From Roseibium marinum (GTDB lineage: Bacteria; Pseudomonadota; Alphaproteobacteria; Rhizobiales; Stappiaceae): a stretch of DNA of 64,000 bases. The translations under genes and the position numbers were made by a program. The stretch lies in NCBI RefSeq assembly GCF_002906165.1, contig NZ_PPCN01000007.1, positions 62,001 to 126,000 of the forward strand. The letters are read 5' to 3'. This document shows, one piece after another, positions 25,338 through 34,091 of this stretch (within the stretch, counting starts at the first letter, position 1; every line of letters begins with the position of its first letter). A model generated the notes under the pieces. It ran no database searches. It had not been told where the DNA came from and saw nothing but the letters and a program-made list of their open reading frames with translations.

Positions 25338-26261
25338 ATGACCTCGAATACCTTCGCCCCAACTCGCAGTCTGAACCCTTTTGCCGGTCTCATGTCCGGC
25401 ACAGCCGGTCCGGTAATCGTGGTTGTCCTCGCCATCATCGGCGCCTGGTACATCGGTTCAGTTTCGCTCAACACGCCGTTCCAGCTCGATACATATGAGC
25501 GCGCGGACCGGACGGATGTCCCTTTCAGCGAGCTCCTGTCCGATACGCTCTCGCAGGAACGGCCCGTGCTGCCCGCACCGCACCAGATTGCCGTTGAAAT
25601 CTGGGAGACGACCGCCGAGAAGAAAATCACCTCCAAACGCTCGCTGATCTATCATTCCGGCATCACGCTTTCCTCCGCCCTGCTGGGTTTTCTCATCGGC
25701 ACGACGCTCGGCATCCTCCTTGCCATCGGCATCATCCATTCGCGCGTGCTGGAAAAGTCGCTGATGCCGTGGATCATCGCGTCGCAGACGATACCGATCC
25801 TCGCCATTGCCCCGATGATCATCGTGGTCCTCAATGCCGTCGGCGTGTCGGGCCTGCTGCCCAAGGCGATGATCTCGACCTACCTGTCCTTCTTCCCGGT
25901 TGCCGTCGGAATGGTGAAGGGCCTGCGCTCGCCGGAAGTCATCGACATGGACCTGATGCACACCTATTCGGCGAACCGCTTGCAGACTTTCTGGAAGCTG
26001 CGCCTGCCCTACGCCGTGCCGTTTCTATTCACGTCCATGAAGATCGGCATGGCGGCAGCGCTGGTCGGGGCAATTGTCGGCGAATTGCCCACGGGAGCCG
26101 TTGCCGGGCTCGGCGCGCGCCTTTTGTCCGGATCGTATTACGGCCAGACCCTACAGATCTGGTCCGCCCTGATCATGGCCGCGTTTGTGGCAGGCTCTCT
26201 GGTGGCGCTGATCGGACTGGTTGAAAAACTTGCGTTGCAACGCATGGGGATGACGCGATGA
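25338..26261 (+). CDS. NitT/TauT-type ABC transporter permease 1
   Basis: A 307-residue permease. One N-terminal helix (AGPVIVVVLAIIGAWYIGSV) is followed by a soluble segment of about 55 residues, probably periplasmic, then five helices of the binding-protein-dependent permease domain. The coupling loop is LMHTYSANRLQTFWKLRLPYAVPFLFTSMKIG. It begins 141 bases after the ATPase gene and overlaps the second permease gene by four bases (ATGA). The extended N-terminal segment is larger than in TauC/SsuC. Confidence 0.87.
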   Translation: MTSNTFAPTRSLNPFAGLMSGTAGPVIVVVLAIIGAWYIGSVSLNTPFQLDTYERADRTDVPFSELLSDTLSQERPVLPAPHQIAVEIWETTAEKKITSKRSLIYHSGITLSSALLGFLIGTTLGILLAIGIIHSRVLEKSLMPWIIASQTIPILAIAPMIIVVLNAVGVSGLLPKAMISTYLSFFPVAVGMVKGLRSPEVIDMDLMHTYSANRLQTFWKLRLPYAVPFLFTSMKIGMAAALVGAIVGELPTGAVAGLGARLLSGSYYGQTLQIWSALIMAAFVAGSLVALIGLVEKLALQRMGMTR

Positions 26262-27406
26262 GCACCCGATCCCTTTCAAAAAGCCGGTTGGATATACCCG
26301 CCCTGCTCGCCTGGCTCATCGTCGCGCTGGTGATCGTCGGTCTGTTCAGCCCGATTTTCAGGCCGGATTTCGGCGTGATGGACGTTCCGCGTCTTTCGCT
26401 TTGTCTCGTCATTCTGGCAATCGCCGCCGTCCGCTATGAACTCGGTTTCATGCGCAACCGGTTTGGCGATCTGATGCTCGGCTTTGTCACGGCCTTCGCG
26501 GCATGGCTGCTCATCGGCACGGTGTCGAACCATCCAGGAGACGCCGCACTCGGGTTTTGGGCTCTGACGGCCGCCGCCTGGGCCTCGGCATGGCTGTTCG
26601 TGGAACGTCTTGCCTCCTGGAAGAACTCATCCAAAAGCGCGGCAAGGCTCATTAACCTGGCCATTCCCGCCCTCTTCGGTATCACCCTCCTTGCGCTCTG
26701 GCAGATCGTCGTCACCGGAGCCGGCGTTCCCAAGGTTCTGCTGCCCGCACCATCCGAAATCTGGCTGCGCCTGATAGGTTCCGTACCGACACTGTGGGCC
26801 GATTTCCGCCAGACATTCCTGAAGGCGGTTCTTGCGGGTTACGCTATCGGCTGCGGTTCGGCGTTCCTGACCGCCGTCCTGGTCGACCGGGTGCCGTTCC
26901 TGCGCCGCGGCCTGCTGCCCATCGGCAATCTGGTCTCCGCCCTGCCGATCATCGGCGTTGCCCCGATCATGGTCATGTGGTTCGGCTTCGACTGGCCCTC
27001 CAAGGCCGCTGTCGTCATCATCATGACGTTCTTCCCGATGCTGGTGAATACGGTCGCCGGTCTGTCCGCCTCGGACACCATGCAACGCGACCTGATGCGC
27101 ACCTATGCCTCCGGTTACTGGCACACGCTTGTGAAACTGCGCCTGCCGATGGCCATGCCCTTCATTTTCAATGCCCTGAAGATCAACTCAACACTTGCCC
27201 TGATCGGCGCGATCGTGGCCGAATTCTTCGGCACGCCGACTGTCGGCATGGGCTTTCGCATTTCCACCGAAGTCGGCCGCATGAATGTCGACATGGTCTG
27301 GGCCGAGATCGCCGTCGCGGCGGTGGCCGGGTCCCTGTTTTACGGCCTTATCGCACTGCTGGAACGCGCCGTGACCTTCTGGCATCCGTCGGTCAGGGGT
27401 AGATAG
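26258..27406 (+). CDS. NitT/TauT-type ABC transporter permease 2 with extra N-terminal helices
   Basis: A 382-residue permease, about 120 residues longer than TauC/SsuC. The extra N-terminal part holds three to four hydrophobic helices (for example LLAWLIVALVIVGLFSPIF and LSLCLVILAIAAVRY) ahead of the standard domain, which starts near IPALFGITLLALWQIVVTGAG. The coupling loop is LMRTYASGYWHTLVKLRLPMAMPFIFNALKIN. It overlaps permease 1 by ATGA and should pair with it. No solute-binding protein gene follows; the next gene is mazG. The binding protein must be encoded elsewhere. Confidence 0.87.
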   Translation: MSTRSLSKSRLDIPALLAWLIVALVIVGLFSPIFRPDFGVMDVPRLSLCLVILAIAAVRYELGFMRNRFGDLMLGFVTAFAAWLLIGTVSNHPGDAALGFWALTAAAWASAWLFVERLASWKNSSKSAARLINLAIPALFGITLLALWQIVVTGAGVPKVLLPAPSEIWLRLIGSVPTLWADFRQTFLKAVLAGYAIGCGSAFLTAVLVDRVPFLRRGLLPIGNLVSALPIIGVAPIMVMWFGFDWPSKAAVVIIMTFFPMLVNTVAGLSASDTMQRDLMRTYASGYWHTLVKLRLPMAMPFIFNALKINSTLALIGAIVAEFFGTPTVGMGFRISTEVGRMNVDMVWAEIAVAAVAGSLFYGLIALLERAVTFWHPSVRGR

Positions 27407-27614
27407 CTTCTATCCCTTGCTGTTTGTCATTGCGGACAAGTCCAACCCCGGCTGCCTGGTGCCGATCCGCAGCGACAGGTAATACCAAAGAGCGTTGAAT
27501 GGCTGCGGTGTTTCAGCATTCTCCAGCCGACCACTTGCGTTATGCGGGAACAATCGAATACCGGTGTTCCACTCAGATATCAGTGACGCACCCAAATAAG
27601 ATCAAGGCCACTCC

Positions 27615-28436
27615 ATGACCCCCAGCCGCGACATTTCCCGCCTCATTGAAATCATGGCCGCGCTCAGAACACCGGTGACCGGCTGCCCCTGGGATCTGGA
27701 ACAAACCTTTGCGACAATTGCGCCCTACACGCTCGAAGAAGCCTACGAGGTGGCCGATGCCATCGCCAAGAACGACATCTTGAACCTTCGCGAGGAACTC
27801 GGCGACCTGCTGCTCCAGGTTGTCTATCACGCCCGCATGGCGCAGGAAGAGGAGCAATTCGATTTCGGCGATGTGGTTGAAGGCATTACCGCAAAGCTGA
27901 TCCGGCGGCATCCGCATGTCTTCGGCGATGAAAACGGCGACAGGCCGGAACTGGTCAAGGGCATCTGGGAGCGGATCAAGGCGGAGGAACGCGCTGAGAA
28001 GCGGGCCGAACGCGAAGCACTCGGTCTTGCCGAACCGGAAAAGGGATTTCTGGACGACGTGCCTAGCGCCTTCCCGGCCCTTCAAGAGGCAGACAAACTG
28101 CAGAGGCGCGCCGCAAAGGTCGGGTTCGACTGGAACGACGCCCGCCTGGTTCTCGACAAGATCCGGGAAGAAACCCATGAACTCGATGAGGAACTCGCCA
28201 GGGAAGCGCCCGACAAGGACAGGATCGCCGACGAACTCGGCGACACTCTCTTCGCTCTCGCCAATCTCGCCCGGCACCTGGACATCGATCCGGAAGAGGC
28301 CCTGCGCCGGACGAACCGCAAGTTCCGCAAGCGCTTTGCCGCCATTGAAGACCATGCCGCGAAATCGGACACGACACTGGAGGCGATGACGCTGGACGAA
28401 ATGGAGGCCGCCTGGCAGGCAGCCAAGGGCAAATAG
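27615..28436 (+). CDS. mazG: Nucleoside triphosphate pyrophosphohydrolase MazG
   Basis: A 273-residue protein with two MazG domains. The first has TLEEAYEVADAI and REELGDLLLQVVYHA, the second REETHELDEELAR and ADELGDTLFALANLARHL. These E-E-x-x-E and E-x-x-D pairs bind Mg2+. It hydrolyses NTPs to NMP and pyrophosphate, cleaning the nucleotide pool. The N-terminus (IEIMAALRTPVTGCPWDLEQTF) is the standard MazG start. It converges with hflX (33-base gap). Confidence 0.94.
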   Translation: MTPSRDISRLIEIMAALRTPVTGCPWDLEQTFATIAPYTLEEAYEVADAIAKNDILNLREELGDLLLQVVYHARMAQEEEQFDFGDVVEGITAKLIRRHPHVFGDENGDRPELVKGIWERIKAEERAEKRAEREALGLAEPEKGFLDDVPSAFPALQEADKLQRRAAKVGFDWNDARLVLDKIREETHELDEELAREAPDKDRIADELGDTLFALANLARHLDIDPEEALRRTNRKFRKRFAAIEDHAAKSDTTLEAMTLDEMEAAWQAAKGK

Positions 28437-28468
28437 GTCTCCGGATCAGTTTCTAGAGTGGCAGGAGC

Positions 28469-29875
28469 CTAATCAACGATATAGGCGCCGAAAGTCTCCC
28501 GGAACGGACCGCGCTGCTTGTCGGAGACACGCACTTCTGCAATCACGTAGTCTTCCGCATCCGTGCGCTCCAGCACTTCGGCCATCTGGTAAACCTTCGC
28601 CAGCAACGCCCCTTCCGCGACCGGAATTTTCAGGGACAGAATGTCGTCATGCTGCGCCATGAAGGCATCGATCCGGGTCAGGAGACTGTCAACGCCTTCC
28701 CCCGTCAGGGCGGACAGGGCGATCGGCCCTTCCTCGCCCGCATCTTCCAGCAGTTTTTGCCGGTAAGCGGGATCGAGACAGTCGATCTTGTTCCAGACTT
28801 CGACGACCGGTGCCCCTGTAATTGCGTCGACCCCGAGATCGCGCAAAGTCTTCTTCACGTCTTCCGCCTGGGCATCCGTATCGGCATGTGAGATGTCGCG
28901 CACATGCAGGATCAGATCGGCTTCCAGCACCTCTTCCAGCGTCGCCCGGAACGCCGCAACCAGATGGGTCGGCAGATCGGAGATGAACCCTACGGTGTCC
29001 GACACGATCACTTCCCTGCCGTGAGGCAGGGAAACCTTGCGCAATGTCGGATCGAGCGTCGCGAAAAGCAGATCCTTCGCAAAGACGTCTGCTTCCGTCA
29101 AACGGTTGAAAAGTGTAGATTTTCCGGCGTTGGTATAACCGACCAGCGCCACGACCGGCTGCGGAATCTTCTTGCGTTTCTTGCGGTGAAGATCTCGGGT
29201 GCGGCGCACACCTTGCAGCTGTTTCTGCAAGGCGATGATACGGTCCTGGATCTGCCGTCGGTCGGCCTCGATCTGGGTTTCGCCGGGCCCGCCCATGAAC
29301 CCGGCGCCGCCGCGCTGACGTTCCAGGTGTGTCCAGGACCGAACAAGACGGCTTTTCTGCCAGCTCAAATGGGCAAGATCGACCTGCAGGCGGCCTTCCT
29401 TGGTGCGCGCGCGGTCGCCGAAAATTTCCAGAATGAGACCGGTCCGGTCGATCACCTTGGTCTTCAGGCGTCGTTCCAGGTTGCGCTGCTGAACCGGCGA
29501 CAGAGGATGATCGATAACGACCAGATCCAGATCCTCGCTGGCAACAATGCCGGCAAATTCCGCAACCTTGCCCTCGCCGAACAAGGTGGCGGGCTTCGGG
29601 TTGCTGATCCGCACGATACCCGAATGGACGATATTTAGATTGATGGCCGCACTGAGGCCGACGGCTTCCTCCAGGCGTGCTTCCGGGCTCCGGTTGGAGC
29701 GCAGATCATGCTGGCTTCCTTCGCCGCGCAATTGCAGCACCGGCTCCAGGATCATCGCACGAAAAGGCTGGGGCAGCCGGTCCACCCCGGCGTCCTTCAG
29801 CCTGAGCGATGTCTGGCCTGGCTCGTCAGAACCATTGGATTTTGAAAAATCGTCTGCGCGAGACTTGGGTTTCAA
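28469..29875 (-). CDS. hflX: Ribosome-associated GTPase HflX
   Basis: A 468-residue GTPase. The HflX N-terminal domain contains RVSNPKPATLFGEGK-like sequence (RISNPKPATLFGEGKV) and the glycine-rich GGAGFMGGPGETQIEADRR. The G domain has G1 GYTNAGKSTLFNRL, G3 DTVGF and G4 NKID. HflX splits stalled or hibernating 70S ribosomes. The start appears to be TTG at 29875, directly after the hfq stop with AAGG upstream, so translation is coupled to hfq; a later start cannot be excluded because the first 40 residues are not conserved. The gene ends the ntr-trkA-dat-hfq-hflX block. Confidence 0.93.
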   Translation of the reverse strand: MKPKSRADDFSKSNGSDEPGQTSLRLKDAGVDRLPQPFRAMILEPVLQLRGEGSQHDLRSNRSPEARLEEAVGLSAAINLNIVHSGIVRISNPKPATLFGEGKVAEFAGIVASEDLDLVVIDHPLSPVQQRNLERRLKTKVIDRTGLILEIFGDRARTKEGRLQVDLAHLSWQKSRLVRSWTHLERQRGGAGFMGGPGETQIEADRRQIQDRIIALQKQLQGVRRTRDLHRKKRKKIPQPVVALVGYTNAGKSTLFNRLTEADVFAKDLLFATLDPTLRKVSLPHGREVIVSDTVGFISDLPTHLVAAFRATLEEVLEADLILHVRDISHADTDAQAEDVKKTLRDLGVDAITGAPVVEVWNKIDCLDPAYRQKLLEDAGEEGPIALSALTGEGVDSLLTRIDAFMAQHDDILSLKIPVAEGALLAKVYQMAEVLERTDAEDYVIAEVRVSDKQRGPFRETFGAYIVD

Positions 29876-30130
29876 TCAGCTTGCCTTTTCCGCAGTTTCC
29901 TCAGCCTGATCGAACAGTTGAACAGGTCCGTTGGGCATAATTGTGGAAATCGCGTGCTTATAAACAAGCTGAGAATGTCCATCGCGCCGGAGCAGGACAC
30001 AAAAGTTGTCAAACCAGGTCACGACGCCCTGCAATTTCACGCCGTTGATGAGAAAAATCGTCAGGGGAGTTTTTTGTTTGCGAACGTGATTAAGGAAAGT
30101 GTCTTGAAGATTTTGTGCGCGCTCAGCCAT
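29876..30130 (-). CDS. hfq: RNA chaperone Hfq
   Basis: An 84-residue Sm-like protein that forms hexamers to pair small RNAs with mRNAs. Sm1 is [34 protein letters not shown] and Sm2 contains [12 protein letters not shown] (the proximal-face YKHAxST motif). The short C-terminal tail is typical of alphaproteobacteria. The ATG at 30130 is preferred over an extension to 30217, which lacks family sequence. It directly precedes hflX, the classic order. A 188-base gap upstream probably holds its own promoter. Confidence 0.96.
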   Translation of the reverse strand: MAERAQNLQDTFLNHVRKQKTPLTIFLINGVKLQGVVTWFDNFCVLLRRDGHSQLVYKHAISTIMPNGPVQLFDQAEETAEKAS

Positions 30131-30260
30131 CAGTCTTTTTATCCTGTTTGTCCCGGATGCGGCCGAGCATCCGGCGTTTACGCAGCTTACCGTCGAAAAC
30201 CTTTCAAATTCAAACACTAAGGTTTGACGTGCCGCTCGCTTTTTGCATTGCCCACCAGAT

Positions 30261-30280
30261 AGAACTGCTGCCTCAGTTCT
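30261..30280 (-). terminator. Stem-loop in the dat-hfq gap
   Basis: AGAACTG (30261-30267) and CAGTTCT (30274-30280) are perfect 7-base arms around CTGCCT, about 40 bases after the dat stop on the minus strand. It has no T-run; it may be a weak terminator or a processing point between dat and hfq. Confidence 0.35.
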
Positions 30281-30318
30281 ATATTGTATCTAAATTCCGC
30301 CCAACAAGCCCAGTCGAA

Positions 30319-31182
30319 TCATACCATCTGAAAATCAGTAGCAGTATGGAACAGATCGCGCAATCGGGTTGCAACGCTGCCCGGGTGGCCATTTCCGATC
30401 ATCCTGTCGTCCACTCGCACGACCGGCATGACGATACTCGTCGCCGCTGTCACGAATGCTTCCTTCGCTTCGAAGGCTTCTTGGAGGCTAAATGGCCTTT
30501 CTTCAAAAGTCAGCCCCTCTTTCTCAATAAGCTCAAGAACAACTGCCCGGGTTATGCCTCTCAGGATCCCGCTCTCGGCCGGTCGCGTGACGAGAGTGCC
30601 CTCCTTCGTGACGATCCACGCATTCGTCGACCCGCCTTCGGTGACAAAGCCGGTTGTATCGACATACCAGGCTTCCTTGCCGCCGTGCTCCTTGGCATTC
30701 TGTTTCGCCAGCACATTGGGCAGCAGCGCCACGGTCTTGATGTCGACCCTGGGCCAGCGGTTTTCCGGATAGCTGACCACCGCAATCCCCTGCGCCGCCT
30801 GCGCGCTCGCCGCTTCGGGACTGGTGGAACGGGCTGTGACGACTATCGACGGCGCAACATCCTCCGGCGGGAAGAAGTGATCGCGCCTGGAGACGCCCCG
30901 GGTAACCTGGATATAGACCAGACCGTTGCGCACCTTGTTTCGGCGCACGACCTGACGCACCACGAATTCAACAGCGGCCCTTGTCATCGGCCAACCAATG
31001 CGCAGTTCGCCCAGGGACCTGTCGAGACGGTCCAGATGCCGGGTCATATCGACGATCCTGCCCTGCCAGATCTCGCAGACCTCGTAAACCCCGTCGGCGA
31101 ACTGATAGCCCCGATCTTCCACGTGCACCGCAGCATCCGCATGGCGGACATATTGACCGTTGACATAGGCAATCCGGCTCAT
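30319..31182 (-). CDS. D-amino-acid aminotransferase (class IV PLP)
   Basis: A 287-residue class IV aminotransferase. The start MSRIAYVNGQYVRHADAAVHVEDRGYQFADGVYEV is characteristic of Dat, and the catalytic Lys149 lies in RVDIKTVALLPNVLAKQ, closely matching the Bacillus enzyme. It interconverts D-alanine and D-glutamate with their keto acids, supplying peptidoglycan precursors. The branched-chain enzyme IlvE is an alternative, but the DIKT.ALLPNV segment favours D-amino acids. GGAG lies before the ATG at 31182. It sits between trkA and hfq, as in Brucella-type genomes. Confidence 0.88.
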   Translation of the reverse strand: MSRIAYVNGQYVRHADAAVHVEDRGYQFADGVYEVCEIWQGRIVDMTRHLDRLDRSLGELRIGWPMTRAAVEFVVRQVVRRNKVRNGLVYIQVTRGVSRRDHFFPPEDVAPSIVVTARSTSPEAASAQAAQGIAVVSYPENRWPRVDIKTVALLPNVLAKQNAKEHGGKEAWYVDTTGFVTEGGSTNAWIVTKEGTLVTRPAESGILRGITRAVVLELIEKEGLTFEERPFSLQEAFEAKEAFVTAATSIVMPVVRVDDRMIGNGHPGSVATRLRDLFHTATDFQMV

Positions 31183-31296
31183 GCTTTCTCCAAAGAACAG
31201 CGGTTCGATCCGAACCGATTGGTTTCTTTTGAAATTTGACCACAAGACCTGGCAAACGCAAGGCCTGAAGGCGTCTCAAACGCTAAAAAAAACGCC

Positions 31297-32673
31297 TTAA
31301 AAGAAGTCCAGGCTGACCCGGAACATCTGCTCGACCTGCCGCACCCGGCTCGCAACCGCAAAAATGACAATTCGGTCCTGGGCCTGGATCTGAAGATCGC
31401 CGTTCGGTGTCAGAACTTCGCCGGCCCGGAAAACCGCTCCCACTCGAATACCCGAGGGCAGATCGATCTCCCGCAAGGGTTTTCCGACAAGCGGCGATGT
31501 GTCGAGTGCCTCGGCCTCGACGATTTCCGCCGCTCCGTTCTGCAGCGAATGAACGCCCCTGATACGGCCGCGGCGCACATGCTGAAGGATGCGCGAAATG
31601 GTCACTGCCCGGGGATTGATGAATGCATCGATGCCCAGGGCATTGGCAAAAGCCGGATAGCTCGGGTTGTTCAACAGCGACAGCGAGCGCTTGCAGCCGA
31701 GCTTTTTCGCCATCACCGAGGAAAGGATGTTCACTTCGTCATCGTTGGTCAGAGCCACCATCGTGTCGGCATCGCCGGCGTCAGCCTCGTTCAGGATGGT
31801 CTGATCCAGTGCGCTGCCATGCAGGATAACAGAGCGTTTGAGTTCATCCGCCACTTCCATGGCCCGCTCGCGCGATGCCTCGATCAGCTTGATTTTCGTG
31901 CCTGACTGCCGCTGCTCCAGAGCCTTTGCGACATAAAGGCCGATATTGCCGCCGCCTGCGATCACCACCTTGGCCGCCTCAGGCTCCTCATGGCCGAAAA
32001 TGCTCAGCGTACGGCGCACCTGATCGCGCCGCGCGACAACATAGGCCAGGTCGCCGATCAAGATGGAGTCGCTGCTCTTGGGAACGAAAAGCCGGTTGTT
32101 CCGGTAGATGCCGACGACAACGGCGCCCAGATCCGGAAACAGTTCCGTCAGCTGGCGCAACGGTGTATCGACGACCGGGCAGTCCTCCTCGCAGATGATA
32201 CCGACAACCACCACATGATCGTCCGCGAACCGGACCGTCTCCACCGCACCCGGCAATGCCAGACGGCGCAGCACCATTTCGCCGACCTCGATCTCAGGCG
32301 AAATGATCACGTCGATCGGCATGTGATCGCGGGAAAAGAGATTGCGCCACCGGCCCTGCAGATAGGATTGCGCCCGGATACGGGCGACTTTGGTCGGCAC
32401 GTTGAAGAGCGAATGCGCCACCTGGCAGGCCACCATGTTGACTTCGTCATACAGCGTGACGGCAACGATCATGTCCGCTTCTTCGGCGCCGGCCTGGGCC
32501 AGGATATCCGGATGCGCTCCGTGCCCCACGAACCCCCTCACATCGAGCTGATCGCCGATGGCATTGATCAGTTGCGGCGAGGAATCGATCACGGACACAT
32601 CGTTCTGCTCCGCGGCGAGGCGTTCGGCAATTCCGTAGCCCACCTGCCCGGCGCCGCAAATAACGATTTTCAT
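31297..32673 (-). CDS. trkA: Trk system potassium uptake protein TrkA
   Basis: A 458-residue peripheral membrane protein with two tandem RCK units. Each has a Rossmann NAD(H)-binding start: MKIVICGAGQVGYGIAERL at residue 1 and VVIAGGGNIGLYVAKALEQ around residue 235, each followed by a TrkA-C domain. It gates the TrkH/TrkG potassium channel in response to nucleotides. TrkH is not encoded nearby. It follows ntrX by 50 bases in the same direction, as in many rhizobia. Confidence 0.95.
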   Translation of the reverse strand: MKIVICGAGQVGYGIAERLAAEQNDVSVIDSSPQLINAIGDQLDVRGFVGHGAHPDILAQAGAEEADMIVAVTLYDEVNMVACQVAHSLFNVPTKVARIRAQSYLQGRWRNLFSRDHMPIDVIISPEIEVGEMVLRRLALPGAVETVRFADDHVVVVGIICEEDCPVVDTPLRQLTELFPDLGAVVVGIYRNNRLFVPKSSDSILIGDLAYVVARRDQVRRTLSIFGHEEPEAAKVVIAGGGNIGLYVAKALEQRQSGTKIKLIEASRERAMEVADELKRSVILHGSALDQTILNEADAGDADTMVALTNDDEVNILSSVMAKKLGCKRSLSLLNNPSYPAFANALGIDAFINPRAVTISRILQHVRRGRIRGVHSLQNGAAEIVEAEALDTSPLVGKPLREIDLPSGIRVGAVFRAGEVLTPNGDLQIQAQDRIVIFAVASRVRQVEQMFRVSLDFF

Positions 32674-32723
32674 GGGAGGAAACCTTTCCCGCTCTGCCGA
32701 TTAATCCCGAGGCTTCACTACTC

Positions 32724-34091
32724 TTAGGTCATGCCCAGGGTTTTCAGTTTGCGATGAAGCGCAGAGCGTTCCATACCGACAAATTCGGCGGTCCGCGAGA
32801 TGTTCCCGTCAAATCTTTTGATTTGGGCCTGCAGATACTCGCGTTCGAATATCTCGCGCGCTTCCCGCAAGGGCACGGACATCAGGTGCTCGCCGGTGCC
32901 GGACGTCGGCAGATTCGGCAAGGTTTCGCCGATTTCGGCGGGCAGCAGATCGGCCGTAATCGTGCTGTCCGGGTCACCGCGGCTGAGAATCAACAGGCGC
33001 TCCACGTTATTGCGGAGCTGGCGGACATTTCCCGGCCAGTCATGGGTCTGCAGAACCGCCATGGCGTCGTCGCCGATCGGACGGAGCGGGATGCCGGACG
33101 CAGCCGAAATCTGTTCCATGAAGTGATGGACCAGTACCGGAATATCCTCACGCCGTTCCGACAGGCCGGGCACGCGCAGGGGAACCACGCTGAGCCGATG
33201 ATAGAGATCCTGCCGGAAAAGCCCGGAGCCGATGTGTTCCTCCAGATTCTTTGACGTGGAGGACAGGATCCGGATGTCGACCTGTACCTTCTGCGTGCCG
33301 CCGACCCGGGAAAAACTCTGCTCGACCAGCACCCTGAGGATCTTTCCCTGGGTTTCGGCCGGCATGTCGGCGACCTCATCGAGGTAAAGCGTCCCGCCAT
33401 GGGCTTCTTCAAGGGCACCGATTTTCCGCAAGCTGCCGGTATCGTCCTCGATGCCGAACAGCTCCTCCTCCATGCGCGCCGGCGTGATGGTCGCCGCGTT
33501 CAGGACGACGAACGGGCTTTTGGCGCGCGCCGAGAGATCGTGGATCATCCGGGCCGCCCGCTCCTTGCCCGCCCCGGACGGGCCGATGATCAGGATACGG
33601 CTGTTGGTGGCGGCGATCTTCTGGATCGTCTGGCGCAGGTTATGCGCGGAGGATGAATTGCCGACGATATCGCTGGTTTCACCGCTGCGCTGTTTAAGAT
33701 CGCGGATTTCGCGTTTCAGGCTCGAAGCTTCCAGAGCGCGTTCGACAATATGAATGAGACGGTCGGCCTTGAAGGGCTTTTCAATATAGTCGTAGGCGCC
33801 CCGCTTGATTGCCGAAACGGCCGTTTCGATATTGCCGTGGCCGGAAATGATCACCACCGGCAGGTCCGGATCGGATTCCTTCAGAACATCCAGAAGCGCC
33901 AGCCCGTCGAGCCGGCTGCCCTGCAGCCAGATATCCAGAATGACGAGGGAGGGTCTGCGTTCCTTCACCGCGGCCAGCGCGCGGTCGGAATCCGGTGCCG
34001 TCCGGGTTCCGTAGCCGTCATCGTCAAGGATACCGGCAATCATTTCCCGGATATCGGTTTCGTCGTCTACGACAAGAATATCATGCGCCAT
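32724..34091 (-). CDS. ntrX: Response regulator NtrX (lacks the GAFTGA loop)
   Basis: A 455-residue NtrC-family regulator. The receiver domain has phospho-acceptor Asp53 in VILDIWLQGS, followed by an AAA+ domain with Walker A GPSGAGKERAA and Walker B TLYLDEVADMP, and a Fis-type HTH at the C-terminus (NISRTAEFVGMERSALHRKL). Where NtrC has GAFTGA after ELFGHEK, NtrX reads ELFGIEDDTGSLRKIGALEE and is about three residues shorter. GAFTGA contacts sigma-54, so this protein probably does not activate sigma-54 promoters in the usual way; alphaproteobacterial NtrX proteins are known for this. It overlaps ntrY by 11 bases. Confidence 0.95.
   Translation of the reverse strand: MAHDILVVDDETDIREMIAGILDDDGYGTRTAPDSDRALAAVKERRPSLVILDIWLQGSRLDGLALLDVLKESDPDLPVVIISGHGNIETAVSAIKRGAYDYIEKPFKADRLIHIVERALEASSLKREIRDLKQRSGETSDIVGNSSSAHNLRQTIQKIAATNSRILIIGPSGAGKERAARMIHDLSARAKSPFVVLNAATITPARMEEELFGIEDDTGSLRKIGALEEAHGGTLYLDEVADMPAETQGKILRVLVEQSFSRVGGTQKVQVDIRILSSTSKNLEEHIGSGLFRQDLYHRLSVVPLRVPGLSERREDIPVLVHHFMEQISAASGIPLRPIGDDAMAVLQTHDWPGNVRQLRNNVERLLILSRGDPDSTITADLLPAEIGETLPNLPTSGTGEHLMSVPLREAREIFEREYLQAQIKRFDGNISRTAEFVGMERSALHRKLKTLGMT

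Noticed and set aside
31268..31298. AAGGCGT/ACGCCTT repeat with an A-run between trkA and dat
   Set aside because: Arms are 17 bases apart and the T-run on the transcribed strand is inside the loop, not after the stem, so it does not fit an intrinsic terminator.
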